Source: Ga0074130 sp035565355
GTDB taxonomy: Bacteria; Pseudomonadota; Gammaproteobacteria; Burkholderiales; Rhodocyclaceae
Length of the DNA: 57,923 nucleotides
NCBI GenBank assembly: GCA_035565355.1
Contig: DATMSM010000077.1
Location: 1 to 57,923, forward strand
Direction of reading: 5' to 3'
Made by a program: the position numbers and the translations under genes. Shown here piece after piece: positions 8,297 to 18,604 of the stretch; the stretch's first letter is position 1; each line of letters starts with the position of its first letter. Under the pieces are notes generated by a model that saw only the letters and a list, made by a program, of their open reading frames with translations, made no database searches and had not been told where the DNA came from.

Positions 8297-10989
8297 TGAG
8301 CCGCAGCTCTCTCTCGTCACTGTTGCCACGCGCCTTGCTGGCGCGTCTGGCACTTGCCGCCTTGACAGGACTGGTCCTGGGCTTGCTGCTATGGGCCTGG
8401 CTCGTACCCGACGTTCTACCGGCGCTGGCCGGGGCGCTGTTGCTGGCGGCCCTGAGTGTGCTGTTGCCGGTGCTTATGCTGCGCGCAGTGCGGCATAAGC
8501 TCGTGCGTGCAGCCGCTTTCGCCAATACCCTGCCGCATGGCAATCCCCTGTTCGCGGGCGGCGGCAGCCGCGAGGAGCAGGCGCTCGCTGAGGCGCTGAA
8601 TCATGCCCGTGCCGGCCTGGCCGGCCAAACAGCAGCGGCCATGGAAAACGAGATGCGGGTAAAGGCCGTCTTCGATGCGGCGCTCGACTGCATAGTCTTT
8701 GTCGACAACGGCGGCTGCATCACGGAATTCAACCCCGCCGCCGAACGTACCTTTGCTTATCGCCGCGCCGACGTGATCGGCAAAGACATGAGCACGCTGC
8801 TTTTGCCCCTGCCGCTGGTATCGCAGCACCTTGAAGCCATGCAAGCGTATCAGGAGGGCCAGGCCGATGCGATCCTTGATCACCGTCGCACGATCACGGC
8901 ACGGCGCAGCAACGGCAGCGAGTTTCCGGCCGAAGTCGTGGTGGTCGCCAACAACGTCGGCGGTCGGCGTGAATTTGCCGTCTGGTTGCGCGATACCACG
9001 GAGACATGGCAGGCAGCCGATGCCATGCTCAAGGCCCGTGTCGCCGCCGAAGACGCCAATCGTGCCAAGAGCGACTTTCTCGCCAACATGAGTCACGAGA
9101 TCCGCACGCCGCTCAACGCCATTATTGGCATCACAGAGCTGGCGATGGATACGGAGCTCAACCGGGAACAACGCGAATATCTCAACCTGGTGCGCAGCTC
9201 GGGCGATGCGCTGCTCAGCATCATCAACGAGTTGCTCGACTATTCCAAGATCGAGGCCGGCCATCTCGAGTTCGAGCGCATCGATTTCAGTCTGCGCCAT
9301 GCCGTTGCCACGGCGGTACGCTCGCTGGCGGCAAAAGCCAACGAACAGCGACTCGAACTGCTCATCAATATCGGCCGCGATGTGCCGGATGCGCTGATCG
9401 GGGACCCGCATCGCATCCGCCAGATACTCACCAATCTGATCAGTAACGCAATCAAGTTCACGCCGCAAGGTGAGGTCGAGGTGCAGGTGTCGCGACTGCC
9501 GGTACAGGAAGGCGACAGCGTGATGCTGCAGTTCGACGTGCGCGACACCGGCATCGGCATCCCGCGCGACAAGCTCGGCGTGATTTTTGATGCCTTCACT
9601 CAGGTCGACACCTCGACCACGCGCAACTTCGGTGGCACGGGGCTGGGGCTGGCCATCTGCACTCGCCTGGTCGAAGCCCTGGGCGGCCGTATCTGGGCGG
9701 AAAGCGAGCCCGGCCGCGGCAGCACACTGCGCTTCAACGCGCGCTTCTCCCTCAACCCGGCAATACCGCCGCCACAACTGCCGACCTCGCTGGCCGGGGT
9801 GCGCATACTCGTCGCCGACACCAACAGCCGCCATCGCGCCCTGCTCGGCGAACAGCTGTCCGACTGGGGTATGCGAGTACGCGGTGTCGATACCGTCTCT
9901 GCCCTGCTCGCGGAGCTGGAAAGTGCGGCACGCTGTGGCCTGCCAATGCGCATCGCCCTGGTCGACGCCGCCCTGCTCGAGATCGACGGCGCCCAACTCA
10001 TTCAGCGCATGCGTGCAACACTGCCGCCACCGGCATTGATCGTCATGCAGCATGTGCATACGCGCCGCCGCAGCACCGACGCCGAACCCTGGCCCGGCAG
10101 CAGCGCTCGCCTGCTCAAGCCGCTGCTCGCCGATGAGCTGCTCAACAGCCTGCTGAGCGCGCTGGGCGAAGGCAGCGTCGAGGACAGGGGCCGGCCGCAG
10201 CGGCACAAGCCGAGCGGGCGCACGGGCCGCTCGCTCAACATCCTGCTGGCGGAAGACAACCCGATCAATCAGACACTGGCCCTGCGCATGCTCGAAAAGC
10301 TCGGCCACCGCGCGCATGTGGTGGCCAACGGACTAGCCGCGCTCGATGCCTGCGCAGAGCGCAACTACGACGTCATCCTCATGGATGTGCAAATGCCGGT
10401 CATGGGCGGCTTTGAAGCCACAGCCGCCCTGCGTGCCCGCGAGGCCGAAACCGGCCGGCATACCCCCATCGTGGCCATGACCGCGCACGCCATGGCGGGC
10501 GATCGGGAACGCTGCCTTGCGGCGGGCATGGACGACTATGTGTCCAAACCCATACAATCTTCCGTGCTTGATACGGCGCTTGCCAACGTCATCGGCGTCT
10601 CCGATGAATTCCCGACCGACTCTGGAACCCATGCCATGACCAGCAACGCACCCTTCGATCGCCACGCCCTGATCGACAGCCTGGGCGGTGATCTTGAACT
10701 CTACGGCGAGATTGTCCGTCTCTTCCTCTCGCACTATCCGCACGAGCTCGACAACCTGCAGCATGCGCTGGCTGCGGGCGACGCGGAGAAGCTACATCGT
10801 ATCGCGCACAGTCTCAAGGGTGCCATCAGCAACTTCGCAGCACCGCGCGCCACGGCAGCAGCACGCACCTTGGAAATGTCCCTCAAGGGCGGCATGCCCG
10901 ACCATGCTGCGATACTGGTCGAAGACACGTTGGCCGCCGTCCGCGAACTGGGCGACGCCATGCGCGCCGATCTTGAGGAGAAGGTCTAG
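8296..10989 (+). CDS. BarA-like hybrid sensor histidine kinase (PAS-HisKA-ATPase-REC-REC-Hpt)
   Basis: 897 residues. Two N-terminal membrane helices with almost no periplasmic loop (about 10-60), a PAS domain (about 110-235), HisKA with H267 (MSHEIRTPL), an ATPase (NLISNAIKF, DTGIGIP, GGTGLGLAI), a partly degenerate receiver (about 505-620), an intact receiver with D697 (LMDVQMPVMGG), and a C-terminal Hpt with H838 (IAHSLKG). This is a complete His-Asp-His relay lacking its final response regulator, which must be elsewhere. Start ATG 8296 is taken over TTG 8293; it has no strong own Shine-Dalgarno but lies behind two chained micro-ORFs. It converges on gloA, sharing a CTAG stop. Confidence 0.92.
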   Translation: MSRSSLSSLLPRALLARLALAALTGLVLGLLLWAWLVPDVLPALAGALLLAALSVLLPVLMLRAVRHKLVRAAAFANTLPHGNPLFAGGGSREEQALAEALNHARAGLAGQTAAAMENEMRVKAVFDAALDCIVFVDNGGCITEFNPAAERTFAYRRADVIGKDMSTLLLPLPLVSQHLEAMQAYQEGQADAILDHRRTITARRSNGSEFPAEVVVVANNVGGRREFAVWLRDTTETWQAADAMLKARVAAEDANRAKSDFLANMSHEIRTPLNAIIGITELAMDTELNREQREYLNLVRSSGDALLSIINELLDYSKIEAGHLEFERIDFSLRHAVATAVRSLAAKANEQRLELLINIGRDVPDALIGDPHRIRQILTNLISNAIKFTPQGEVEVQVSRLPVQEGDSVMLQFDVRDTGIGIPRDKLGVIFDAFTQVDTSTTRNFGGTGLGLAICTRLVEALGGRIWAESEPGRGSTLRFNARFSLNPAIPPPQLPTSLAGVRILVADTNSRHRALLGEQLSDWGMRVRGVDTVSALLAELESAARCGLPMRIALVDAALLEIDGAQLIQRMRATLPPPALIVMQHVHTRRRSTDAEPWPGSSARLLKPLLADELLNSLLSALGEGSVEDRGRPQRHKPSGRTGRSLNILLAEDNPINQTLALRMLEKLGHRAHVVANGLAALDACAERNYDVILMDVQMPVMGGFEATAALRAREAETGRHTPIVAMTAHAMAGDRERCLAAGMDDYVSKPIQSSVLDTALANVIGVSDEFPTDSGTHAMTSNAPFDRHALIDSLGGDLELYGEIVRLFLSHYPHELDNLQHALAAGDAEKLHRIAHSLKGAISNFAAPRATAAARTLEMSLKGGMPDHAAILVEDTLAAVRELGDAMRADLEEKV

Positions 10990-11369
10990 CTGCGCTGGAT
11001 CAGCTCGACCTTGTAGCCGTCCGGATCTTCGACAAAGGCAATCACGGTGGTGCCGTGCTTCATCGGCCCGGCTTCGCGCACGACCTTGCCGCCGCGTTGC
11101 CTGATCTCTTCGCAAGCCTTGTAGGCATCGGGTACGGCCAGTGCAATATGGCCGTAGGCCGTGCCCAGCTCGTATTTGTCCACGCCCCAGTTGTGGGTGA
11201 GCTCGATGACCGCGCCCTCGTCCTCGCTGCCGTAACCGACAAAGGCGAGGGTGAACTTGCCGTCCGGATAATCGTTGCGGCGCAGCACCTGCATGCCCAG
11301 CACCTCGGTATAGAACTTGATCGAGCGGTCGAGATCGCCGACGCGCAGCATGGTGTGAAGAACGCGCAT
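10986..11369 (-). CDS. gloA: Lactoylglutathione lyase (glyoxalase I)
   Basis: 127 residues, the normal length of the nickel-type bacterial enzyme. It isomerises the methylglyoxal-glutathione hemithioacetal to S-lactoylglutathione. The four metal ligands are present: H5 (MRVLH), the Glu in VIELTHNWG, the His in GHIALAV, and the Glu near 122 in YKVELIQ. It is monocistronic or at the end of the reverse-strand run. Its TAG overlaps the hybrid kinase TAG in the palindrome CTAG at 10986-10989. Confidence 0.96.
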   Translation of the reverse strand: MRVLHTMLRVGDLDRSIKFYTEVLGMQVLRRNDYPDGKFTLAFVGYGSEDEGAVIELTHNWGVDKYELGTAYGHIALAVPDAYKACEEIRQRGGKVVREAGPMKHGTTVIAFVEDPDGYKVELIQRS

Positions 11370-11417
11370 GTTTGCTCCTGCAGATGAGGGGTTCAGGGGC
11401 GACGAGGCCCTGCGCCC

Positions 11418-12161
11418 CTAGATGATGGGAATGGTGGCGGCGCGCTGCTTGAGTTCGTCGCGCGCGGTCTGCCACGCCGGATAGAGCTTCTCCACTTCAG
11501 ACCAGAAGGCCGGGCTGTGGTTCATCTCGACCAGGTGCGCCATCTCGTGCGCCACCACATAGTCGATCAGATTCAGCGGCAGATGGATGAGACGCCAGTT
11601 GAGGCGGATATCACCGCTGTGACTGCAGCTGCCCCAGCGCGTGCGTGCCGAAGACAGCGCAATCGGTGGTGATGCACAACCCATGCGCTCGGCATAGTGG
11701 GCCACCCGACCCTTGAAGATGTCGAGCGCGCGGCGTTGCAGGCCGCGACGGGCGAGCACGTCCAAGCCCGTATCGGGCCGCGCTTCGAGTATCAGCGTGT
11801 CGCCAAACCAGCGCACGCGATTGCCGCCGGGCATGACGTCGATGGTGATCTCGTCATCAAGAAAAGGCACCTTCACGCCGGCGCGGATCGCCAGCTGACG
11901 CGGCGCATGCGCAACCGCATACTCCGCCAGCTTTTCCACGACCCAGTCGCCATGCGTACGGATGAACTCCTCGACATCGGCAATCCGAATCTGGCGCGGC
12001 GCACCGACGCGCAAACCTCGCTCATCTATGGTCAGCGTCAGCCGCCGATTACGCCCCTGACGCAAGGTGTAACCGACGATGCGGGGCCCCAGTTGCACAT
12101 GCCGCTCGCGTGGCGAGGGGGTTTCCGCATCAGGACGGAACAGGTTGAGTTGCTCGTTCAT
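11418..12161 (-). CDS. YgjP-like zinc metallopeptidase (DUF45/SprT-like)
   Basis: 247 residues with the zinc-protease motif HEMAHLVEMNHSPAFW, that is HExxH plus a downstream third ligand (H in MNHS). Upstream are the family signatures SSARTRWGSCS and IRLNWRLIHLPL. The cellular substrate is not established for this family. It lies downstream of a shorter paralogue (12246-12737) that lacks the active site, and both belong to the glyS-gmhB-plsC run. Confidence 0.9.
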   Translation of the reverse strand: MNEQLNLFRPDAETPSPRERHVQLGPRIVGYTLRQGRNRRLTLTIDERGLRVGAPRQIRIADVEEFIRTHGDWVVEKLAEYAVAHAPRQLAIRAGVKVPFLDDEITIDVMPGGNRVRWFGDTLILEARPDTGLDVLARRGLQRRALDIFKGRVAHYAERMGCASPPIALSSARTRWGSCSHSGDIRLNWRLIHLPLNLIDYVVAHEMAHLVEMNHSPAFWSEVEKLYPAWQTARDELKQRAATIPII

Positions 12162-12245
12162 CTGTTCTTTCGTTACTTGTATTGCTTCTGAAAGACTTGG
12201 AGCAGCGTTGCAAACACTGCGCAGTCGCTTACTCAGGTCTTTCTA

Positions 12246-12737
12246 TTACTGTACCGGATTTCCGAAAAGGTCGAGCATAGGCACCACCTGCGGCAGCGCG
12301 GCGACTACGGCACCGATCACCTGTTCGATGACGACGGGTGGCTGACCGATCAGGCGCCAATTGCAACGCAGGCATTGTTCGTCGCCCTTGCTATCGACCT
12401 CGACCCAGCTCGCGCGCGTGGCGAAAGACAACACGCAGGGCAGCGCCAGGGTGCCGTAACGCGCTGCCTGACGTTGCGCCGCATCGTTGAAACGCAGCAG
12501 CGCCTCGCGCTGCAACCAGGCCTCGGCTGCGTCCTGTATCTGGCGCGGCAAGGCTTCCGGCGGAAGCGGCAGGTGCAGCAGGCCGCCATGCAACTCGGCC
12601 TCCTGCCGCTCACGCGAAAGGTGTACCGTAATCTCCATGCCCAGATAAGGCAGGCGTGCGCCTTCACACCAGCGTAGGGTGACGCTAGCGGGTGCGGCTT
12701 CAAGCCGCAGGCTGAGCTGTGGGTTCCTTGCCTTCAT
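12246..12737 (-). CDS. Degenerate YgjP/DUF45 paralogue lacking HExxH
   Basis: 163 residues from the ATG at 12735-12737, which overlaps the plsC 3' end by 38 bases. The middle aligns by eye with its neighbour (11418-12161): GARLPYLGMEITV matches GVKVPFLDDEITI, and CLRCNWRLIGQPPVVIEQV matches IRLNWRLIHLPLNLIDYV. Where the neighbour has HEMAHLVE, this protein has GAVVAAL, so the zinc site is absent. The frame is intact with no internal stop, suggesting a retained non-catalytic protein rather than a decaying pseudogene. A longer in-frame start at 12794 lies deeper in plsC and is less likely. Confidence 0.75.
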   Translation of the reverse strand: MKARNPQLSLRLEAAPASVTLRWCEGARLPYLGMEITVHLSRERQEAELHGGLLHLPLPPEALPRQIQDAAEAWLQREALLRFNDAAQRQAARYGTLALPCVLSFATRASWVEVDSKGDEQCLRCNWRLIGQPPVVIEQVIGAVVAALPQVVPMLDLFGNPVQ

Positions 12738-13455
12738 ACAGATAGGGGCTGATACGGCGCATTTCGCCTTCGATCCACGCCTCGGCGCGGGCATTCACTT
12801 CATCGGCGGAGAGACCGGCGGTTTCGATCACGGGGCCGATGCTGACCGTGACCAGACCCGGCTCCTTGAGAAAGGAATTCTTGCCCCAGAACTCGCCCGA
12901 GTTAAGCGCCACCGGTACCACCGGCGCAGCCGCCGCAGTGGCCAGTGCCGCCCCGCCGATCTTGTAGCGACGCTGCGTGCCGGGTGCGGCGCGCGTGCCC
13001 TCGGGAAAGATGGCAATCGAATAACCTTGACCCAGGCGCAGCTTGCCCTGCGCCACCAGGCTGTTCATGGCCTCCTTGCCGGCGCTGCGATCAATTGAAA
13101 TCGAAGGCGTCACCGCCAGCGCCCAGCCGAAGAAGGGAATCAGCTTGAGCTCTTTTTTCCAGACAAACAGGATGCTCGGGAAAATTTCCTGCAGGGCCAG
13201 CGTTTCCCAAGCCGACTGATGTTTGCACATCACCACGGCCGGACGGCCCTGCGGAATGTTTTCCGCGCCGCGCAGTTCGTATTTGATGCCGAGCAGATGC
13301 TTGACCAGAAAGTTGGTGAAGCCGACCCAGGGCGCCACGCTCATGCGGCGCCAGCGATGTGGCATCCAGAAGCACAGCAGGATTTGCAACGTGGTGAAAA
13401 TCGGCGTGACGATGAGCAGGATCGCGAAGAACAGCAAAGAGCGCAGATAACTCAT
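12700..13455 (-). CDS. plsC: 1-acyl-sn-glycerol-3-phosphate acyltransferase
   Basis: About 251 residues. It acylates lysophosphatidic acid to phosphatidic acid at the inner membrane. An N-terminal membrane helix (LLFFAILLIVTPIFTTLQIL) is followed by the acyltransferase motifs. Block I reads KHQSAWE, an H-x4-E variant of the usual H-x4-D; block III is FPEGTR; the later block is VVPVALNSG. Start ATG 13453-13455 overlaps the gmhB stop (ATGA), so the longer upstream frame is rejected. Coupling to gmhB places it in an envelope-biogenesis operon. Confidence 0.93.
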   Translation of the reverse strand: MSYLRSLLFFAILLIVTPIFTTLQILLCFWMPHRWRRMSVAPWVGFTNFLVKHLLGIKYELRGAENIPQGRPAVVMCKHQSAWETLALQEIFPSILFVWKKELKLIPFFGWALAVTPSISIDRSAGKEAMNSLVAQGKLRLGQGYSIAIFPEGTRAAPGTQRRYKIGGAALATAAAAPVVPVALNSGEFWGKNSFLKEPGLVTVSIGPVIETAGLSADEVNARAEAWIEGEMRRISPYLYEGKEPTAQPAA

Positions 13456-13985
13456 GCAAGAAAGCTTTCCGCAACAGCCGCCAGATTGGCAAAGACCTTG
13501 GTGTTCTTGGGCAGGTTGGGATCGGCCTGGGTCTTCTTGCCCTTGCCGGTCAGCACCAGGATCGGCTGGGCACCCACGGCCGCGGCGGCCTGCAGGTCGC
13601 GCAGCGCATCGCCCACCATCGGCAGCCCCTCGGGATCGGTGTTGAAACGGCTGGCAATGTCCAGCAGCATGCCGGCCTTGGGTTTGCGACATTCGCAATT
13701 GTCGACATTGGTGTGCGGACAGAAGAACACCGCATCAATGCGCCCGCCGGCCTGCGCCACCGCCTTGCTCATTTTCTCGTGGATGGCGTTCAGCGTATCC
13801 ATGTCGAAGAGGCCGCGCCCAACGCCGGACTGATTGGTCGCCACCACGATGTGATAGCCCAACTGAGTCAGACGTGCGATCGCCTCCAGGCTGCCGGGAA
13901 TCGGCTTCCATTCGTCCGGCGACTTGATGAACTGGTCGGAATCGTAGTTGATGACGCCGTCTCTATCCAGAACGATGAGCTTCAT
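13452..13985 (-). CDS. gmhB: D-glycero-beta-D-manno-heptose 1,7-bisphosphate 7-phosphatase
   Basis: 177 residues, HAD superfamily. It removes the 7-phosphate in ADP-heptose synthesis for the lipopolysaccharide core. Motif I is LDRDGVIN (nucleophile Asp and second Asp), motif II is ATNQSG, and motif IV is GDALRD. The zinc loop CPHTNVDNCECRKP typical of GmhB is intact. It lies between glyS (gap 10 bases) and plsC (ATGA overlap). Confidence 0.95.
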   Translation of the reverse strand: MKLIVLDRDGVINYDSDQFIKSPDEWKPIPGSLEAIARLTQLGYHIVVATNQSGVGRGLFDMDTLNAIHEKMSKAVAQAGGRIDAVFFCPHTNVDNCECRKPKAGMLLDIASRFNTDPEGLPMVGDALRDLQAAAAVGAQPILVLTGKGKKTQADPNLPKNTKVFANLAAVAESFLA

Positions 13986-13995
13986 GATTTGGTCC

Positions 13996-16086
13996 TCAGG
14001 AGGCGAGCTTGGACAGATCGGCTACGCGGTTCATGGCCTGATGCAGCGTGGCCAGCAGACCGAGGCGGTTGTTGCGCAGGGCCGGATCTTCGGCATTGAC
14101 CATGACGCCGTCGAAGAAGGCGTCTACCGGGGTCTTGAGCGCAGCCAGGGCCTGCAGCGAAGCGGCGTAATCGCCGCGCTCGAAGGCGGCGTCGGCCTGC
14201 GGCTTGACGGTCATCAGCGCGTTATTAAGCGTAGCTTCGGCAGCCTCCTTGAGCAGGCCGGCATCGACCTTGGCGGCGACCTCGCCCTCGACCTTCTTCA
14301 AGATGTTGCCGACGCGCTTGTTGGCAGCGGCCAGACTCTCTGCCTCGGGCAGCGCGGCAAAGGCCCGCACAGCGGCAAGGCGCTGCGCCACATCGGCAAA
14401 ACGCTGCGGTTGCAGCGCCAGCACGGCCTCGACTTCCTGCGCGCTGTAACCCTGTTCGCGCAAGGAATTGGCGAGGCGGTCGAAGATGAAGGTAAGGAGT
14501 GCGCTGCGATGTTCGGCAGACAAGCCCTTGAAGGACTCGGCCGCGGCATCGATCAGCTCATCGACACCCAGCGCGAGCTTGCCTTCGACCAGCATGCGAA
14601 TCACGCCCAGTGCATGACGACGCAGCGCGAATGGGTCCTTGTCGCCGGTCGGCACCTGGCCGATGCTGAACAGGCCCACTAGGGTTTCGAGTTTATCGGC
14701 CAGCGCCACGACGATACCGACATCGTTACGCGGCAGCTCGTCGCCGGCGAAACGCGGCTTGTAGTGGTCTTCAATCGCATCGGCCACTGCGGCGGGCAGG
14801 CCATCGTGCTGGGCGTAGTAACGGCCCATGATGCCTTGCAGCTCAGGGAACTCACCGACCATGTCGGTGAGCAGGTCGGCCTTGGCCAGTTGCGCGGCCA
14901 GGTCGGCCTGTTGCGCATCGACGCCAAGCTTGCCGGCAATCGCCCGCGCAATCGCGCGCACACGTTCGATGCGCTCGCCTTGCGTACCCAGCTTGTTGTG
15001 ATACACCACCTTGGCCAGGCCGTCGACACGCGAAGCCAGCGTCTTCTTGCGATCCTGATCGAAGAAGAACTTGGCGTCGGCCAGGCGCGGACGCACCACG
15101 CGCTCGTTGCCGCCAATCACCGCGCTGGCATCGGCCGGCTTAATGTTGGAGACGATCAGGAACTTGTTCGACAGCTTGCCGCTGGCATCCAGCAGCGGGA
15201 AGTATTTCTGGTTTGCCTTCATCGTCAGAATCAGGCATTCCTGCGGCACTTCGAGGAAAGCTTCTTCGAATTGGCCGATCAGTACATTCGGGCGCTCGAC
15301 CAGACCCGTGACTTCGTCGAGCAGCGCTTCGTCTTCAATCGGCTTGAGGTTGACGCTGGCCGCGGCAGCCGCGAGCTGGCGTGCAATTTCGGCGCGACGC
15401 TCCGCATAGGAAGCGATCACGGCGCCCTCAGCCGCGAGTTGCTGCGCGTAGCTGTCGGCATCCTTGATCACAACCCGATCGACGCTGGCCTCGAAACGAT
15501 GGCCGTGCGTCGCATTGCCGGCCATGAGCCCGAGCACAGACACGTTCACGACTTCGCTACCGTGCAGGGCAACCAGGCCATGGGCCGGGCGCACGAAGTT
15601 CACGGTATCCCAGCCATCGGCCAGTTGGTAGGTCATGACCTTGGGAATGGGCAGCTTGGCCAGGGCTTCTTCAATCGCCTTCTGCAGACCGTCGGCCAGC
15701 GTAGCGCCCTTGGCGACGCTATTGAAGAACAATACCTCGGCCTTGCCGTCGTTCTCGCGCTTGAGCGTTGGCACCGCTGATTCGTCCGCACCCAGGGCCG
15801 CGAGCTTCTTCAGCAGTGCGGGCGTGGCCTTGCCTGCGGCATCAAGGCCGACGGCAACCGGCATCAGCTTCTGTGCGATCGGCTTGTCGGCGGCTTGTGC
15901 TGCAACCGCAGTGATGTGTGCGCCAAGGCGACGCGGCGATGCAAAGCCGGTGAGCTTGCTTTCGGCAGCAAGCAGGCCCTGAGCCTTGAGCGAAGACTCG
16001 AGGTTGGCAGCAAAGGCTTCGCCAATTTTCTTCAACGCCTTCGGCGGCAGTTCTTCGACGAAGAGTTCTACGAGCAAGTTGTTCAT
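13996..16086 (-). CDS. glyS: Glycine--tRNA ligase beta subunit
   Basis: 696 residues, full length for the beta chain of the bacterial alpha2beta2 enzyme. The N-terminal signature LVELFVEELPPKALKKIGE and the central GITGLVERPNVL-like block (DEVTGLVERPNVLIGQFEE) are present, as is a C-terminal anticodon-binding/DALR-like region. It recognises tRNA-Gly, while GlyQ carries the adenylation site. It starts 2 bases downstream of the glyQ stop, so the two are co-transcribed. Confidence 0.97.
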   Translation of the reverse strand: MNNLLVELFVEELPPKALKKIGEAFAANLESSLKAQGLLAAESKLTGFASPRRLGAHITAVAAQAADKPIAQKLMPVAVGLDAAGKATPALLKKLAALGADESAVPTLKRENDGKAEVLFFNSVAKGATLADGLQKAIEEALAKLPIPKVMTYQLADGWDTVNFVRPAHGLVALHGSEVVNVSVLGLMAGNATHGHRFEASVDRVVIKDADSYAQQLAAEGAVIASYAERRAEIARQLAAAAASVNLKPIEDEALLDEVTGLVERPNVLIGQFEEAFLEVPQECLILTMKANQKYFPLLDASGKLSNKFLIVSNIKPADASAVIGGNERVVRPRLADAKFFFDQDRKKTLASRVDGLAKVVYHNKLGTQGERIERVRAIARAIAGKLGVDAQQADLAAQLAKADLLTDMVGEFPELQGIMGRYYAQHDGLPAAVADAIEDHYKPRFAGDELPRNDVGIVVALADKLETLVGLFSIGQVPTGDKDPFALRRHALGVIRMLVEGKLALGVDELIDAAAESFKGLSAEHRSALLTFIFDRLANSLREQGYSAQEVEAVLALQPQRFADVAQRLAAVRAFAALPEAESLAAANKRVGNILKKVEGEVAAKVDAGLLKEAAEATLNNALMTVKPQADAAFERGDYAASLQALAALKTPVDAFFDGVMVNAEDPALRNNRLGLLATLHQAMNRVADLSKLAS

Positions 16087-16088
16087 AT

Positions 16089-17012
<924 letters not shown>

Positions 17013-17082
17013 GAGAATGCCTGAAATACGCGAAACCGCCATTTTACAAGGTTTTGCGGGCGCGACCGAGCGCCCCGGGGCA

Positions 17083-18597
17083 TCACGCGGAGCGGCGCAA
17101 GCTCCGCCAGGCGGCGGTGCCGAGCACGGCAGCCGCCAGGAGCAGGATGCCCCAGTTGCCGTAGCGCATATAGGGCGTCATGCCCGTGTAGCCCTGCGCC
17201 TCGACCGTCAGCCCTGCGCGCGTGAACGCAGGCAACACGGCCGCCACGGTGCCATCCGGATTGATGGCGGCGGTCATGCCGGTGTTGGTGGCGCGCAGCA
17301 TCATGCGGCCGGTTTCCAGCGCACGCATCTGCGCAATCTGCAGATGTTGCGGCTGGGCCAGCGAGTCGCCGAACCAGGCGGTGTTGGACAGGTTGACCAG
17401 CAGCGTGGCGCCGGCCGCGCCGCGGATCAGCTCCTCGCCGAACAAGTCCTCGTAACAGATGTTGGGCATGATTTTCTGCCCATCGAACAGCAGCGCGTCC
17501 TGCACCGTTTTGCCGGCGGTGAAGTTCGACATCGGAATATGCATGAGGTCGAGGAACCACTGGAAACCGGCCGGCACGAATTCGCCGAAGGGCACCAGGT
17601 GGTGCTTGAAATAGGCGCTGCCTTCGAGTTGCGGTGTCAGCATCACGGCGCCATTGGCATAGCCGTTTGCGCCGATGCCAACCGCGGCACCGATCAGCAC
17701 ATGCCGCCCGGTGCCGATGAGCTGCCGCAGATGGTCGCGCGGGATTTCGTTGAACATCAGCGGAATGGCGGTCTCGGGCAGCACCATCAGCTGCGCCGGG
17801 TGAGCCTGTGCAAGGCCGGCATAGGTATCCAGCGACAGGCTCAAGCGCTGCGGATCCCACTTGAGGCTCTGCGGCACATTGCCCTGCAGCAGGCTGACGC
17901 TAAATGCCTCGCCGTGCGGCTGCGTCCAGTGCACCATGCGCAGGCCGGCGCCGATGAGCAGCAGCCCAATACACAGTGCGAGGGGCAGCACGGCGGCGCG
18001 CCGTAGCCGATACAGCTGGGCAAGCGCCGCCGCCATCAGCGCGACGACGAAACCCACGCCATACACGCCGAGCAGCGGCGCGTAGCCGGCCAGCGGGCTC
18101 GGCGGCGTCTGCGCATAGCCGATCGCAAGCCAGGGGAAACCGGTCGCGACAAGTCCGCGCAAACATTCGCCGAGCGTCCAGGCGGCAGCAATGACAAACA
18201 GGGAAAATACCGGGCCCTTGCGCACACGCGCCGCGAGCCAGCCGGACAGGGCCGGATAAATGGCCAGATAAAGCGCGAACAGCAGCGTCATCAGGGCGGC
18301 CACCGGCGCCGGCATGCCGCCGACGTCGTGCATGCTCACATAGACCCAGGAAACGCCGACCAGAAAACAGCCCAGGCCCCACGCATAGCCCTGCCAGGCC
18401 GCCTCGCGCGGAGTCGCCGTATGCCAGCCATGAAACAGAACGGCAAGACTGAGGAAGCTGAGCGGCCACCAGCCCAGGGGTGCAAAGGCCGCCACATGCA
18501 GCGCGCCGGAGGCAAATAGCAGAAGGCCTTGCTGCCAGCGGCTCACTGCATCCGCCTCCGCCGCAGCGCGAGCGGGGCCGAGCGCCTGAGGCGACAC
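17083..18597 (-). CDS. lnt: Apolipoprotein N-acyltransferase
   Basis: 504 residues. It transfers the third acyl chain to the N-terminal cysteine of lipoproteins in the inner membrane. About six N-terminal membrane helices precede a nitrilase-fold periplasmic domain and a last C-terminal helix. The catalytic triad is visible as E275 (LPETAIP), K331 (FKHHLVPFGEF) and C381 (NICYEDLFGEE). Start GTG 18595-18597. It follows corC by 7 bases, matching the E. coli order ybeX-lnt. Confidence 0.95.
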   Translation of the reverse strand: MSPQALGPARAAAEADAVSRWQQGLLLFASGALHVAAFAPLGWWPLSFLSLAVLFHGWHTATPREAAWQGYAWGLGCFLVGVSWVYVSMHDVGGMPAPVAALMTLLFALYLAIYPALSGWLAARVRKGPVFSLFVIAAAWTLGECLRGLVATGFPWLAIGYAQTPPSPLAGYAPLLGVYGVGFVVALMAAALAQLYRLRRAAVLPLALCIGLLLIGAGLRMVHWTQPHGEAFSVSLLQGNVPQSLKWDPQRLSLSLDTYAGLAQAHPAQLMVLPETAIPLMFNEIPRDHLRQLIGTGRHVLIGAAVGIGANGYANGAVMLTPQLEGSAYFKHHLVPFGEFVPAGFQWFLDLMHIPMSNFTAGKTVQDALLFDGQKIMPNICYEDLFGEELIRGAAGATLLVNLSNTAWFGDSLAQPQHLQIAQMRALETGRMMLRATNTGMTAAINPDGTVAAVLPAFTRAGLTVEAQGYTGMTPYMRYGNWGILLLAAAVLGTAAWRSLRRSA

Positions 18598-18604
18598 GGC
18601 ACCT

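Noticed and set aside
8416..10317. 633-codon reverse ORF opposite the hybrid kinase
   Set aside because: Codon-position shadow; the forward frame has complete kinase, receiver and Hpt motifs.
14764..15780. 338-codon forward ORF opposite glyS
   Set aside because: No recognisable domain; glyS is complete on the reverse strand.
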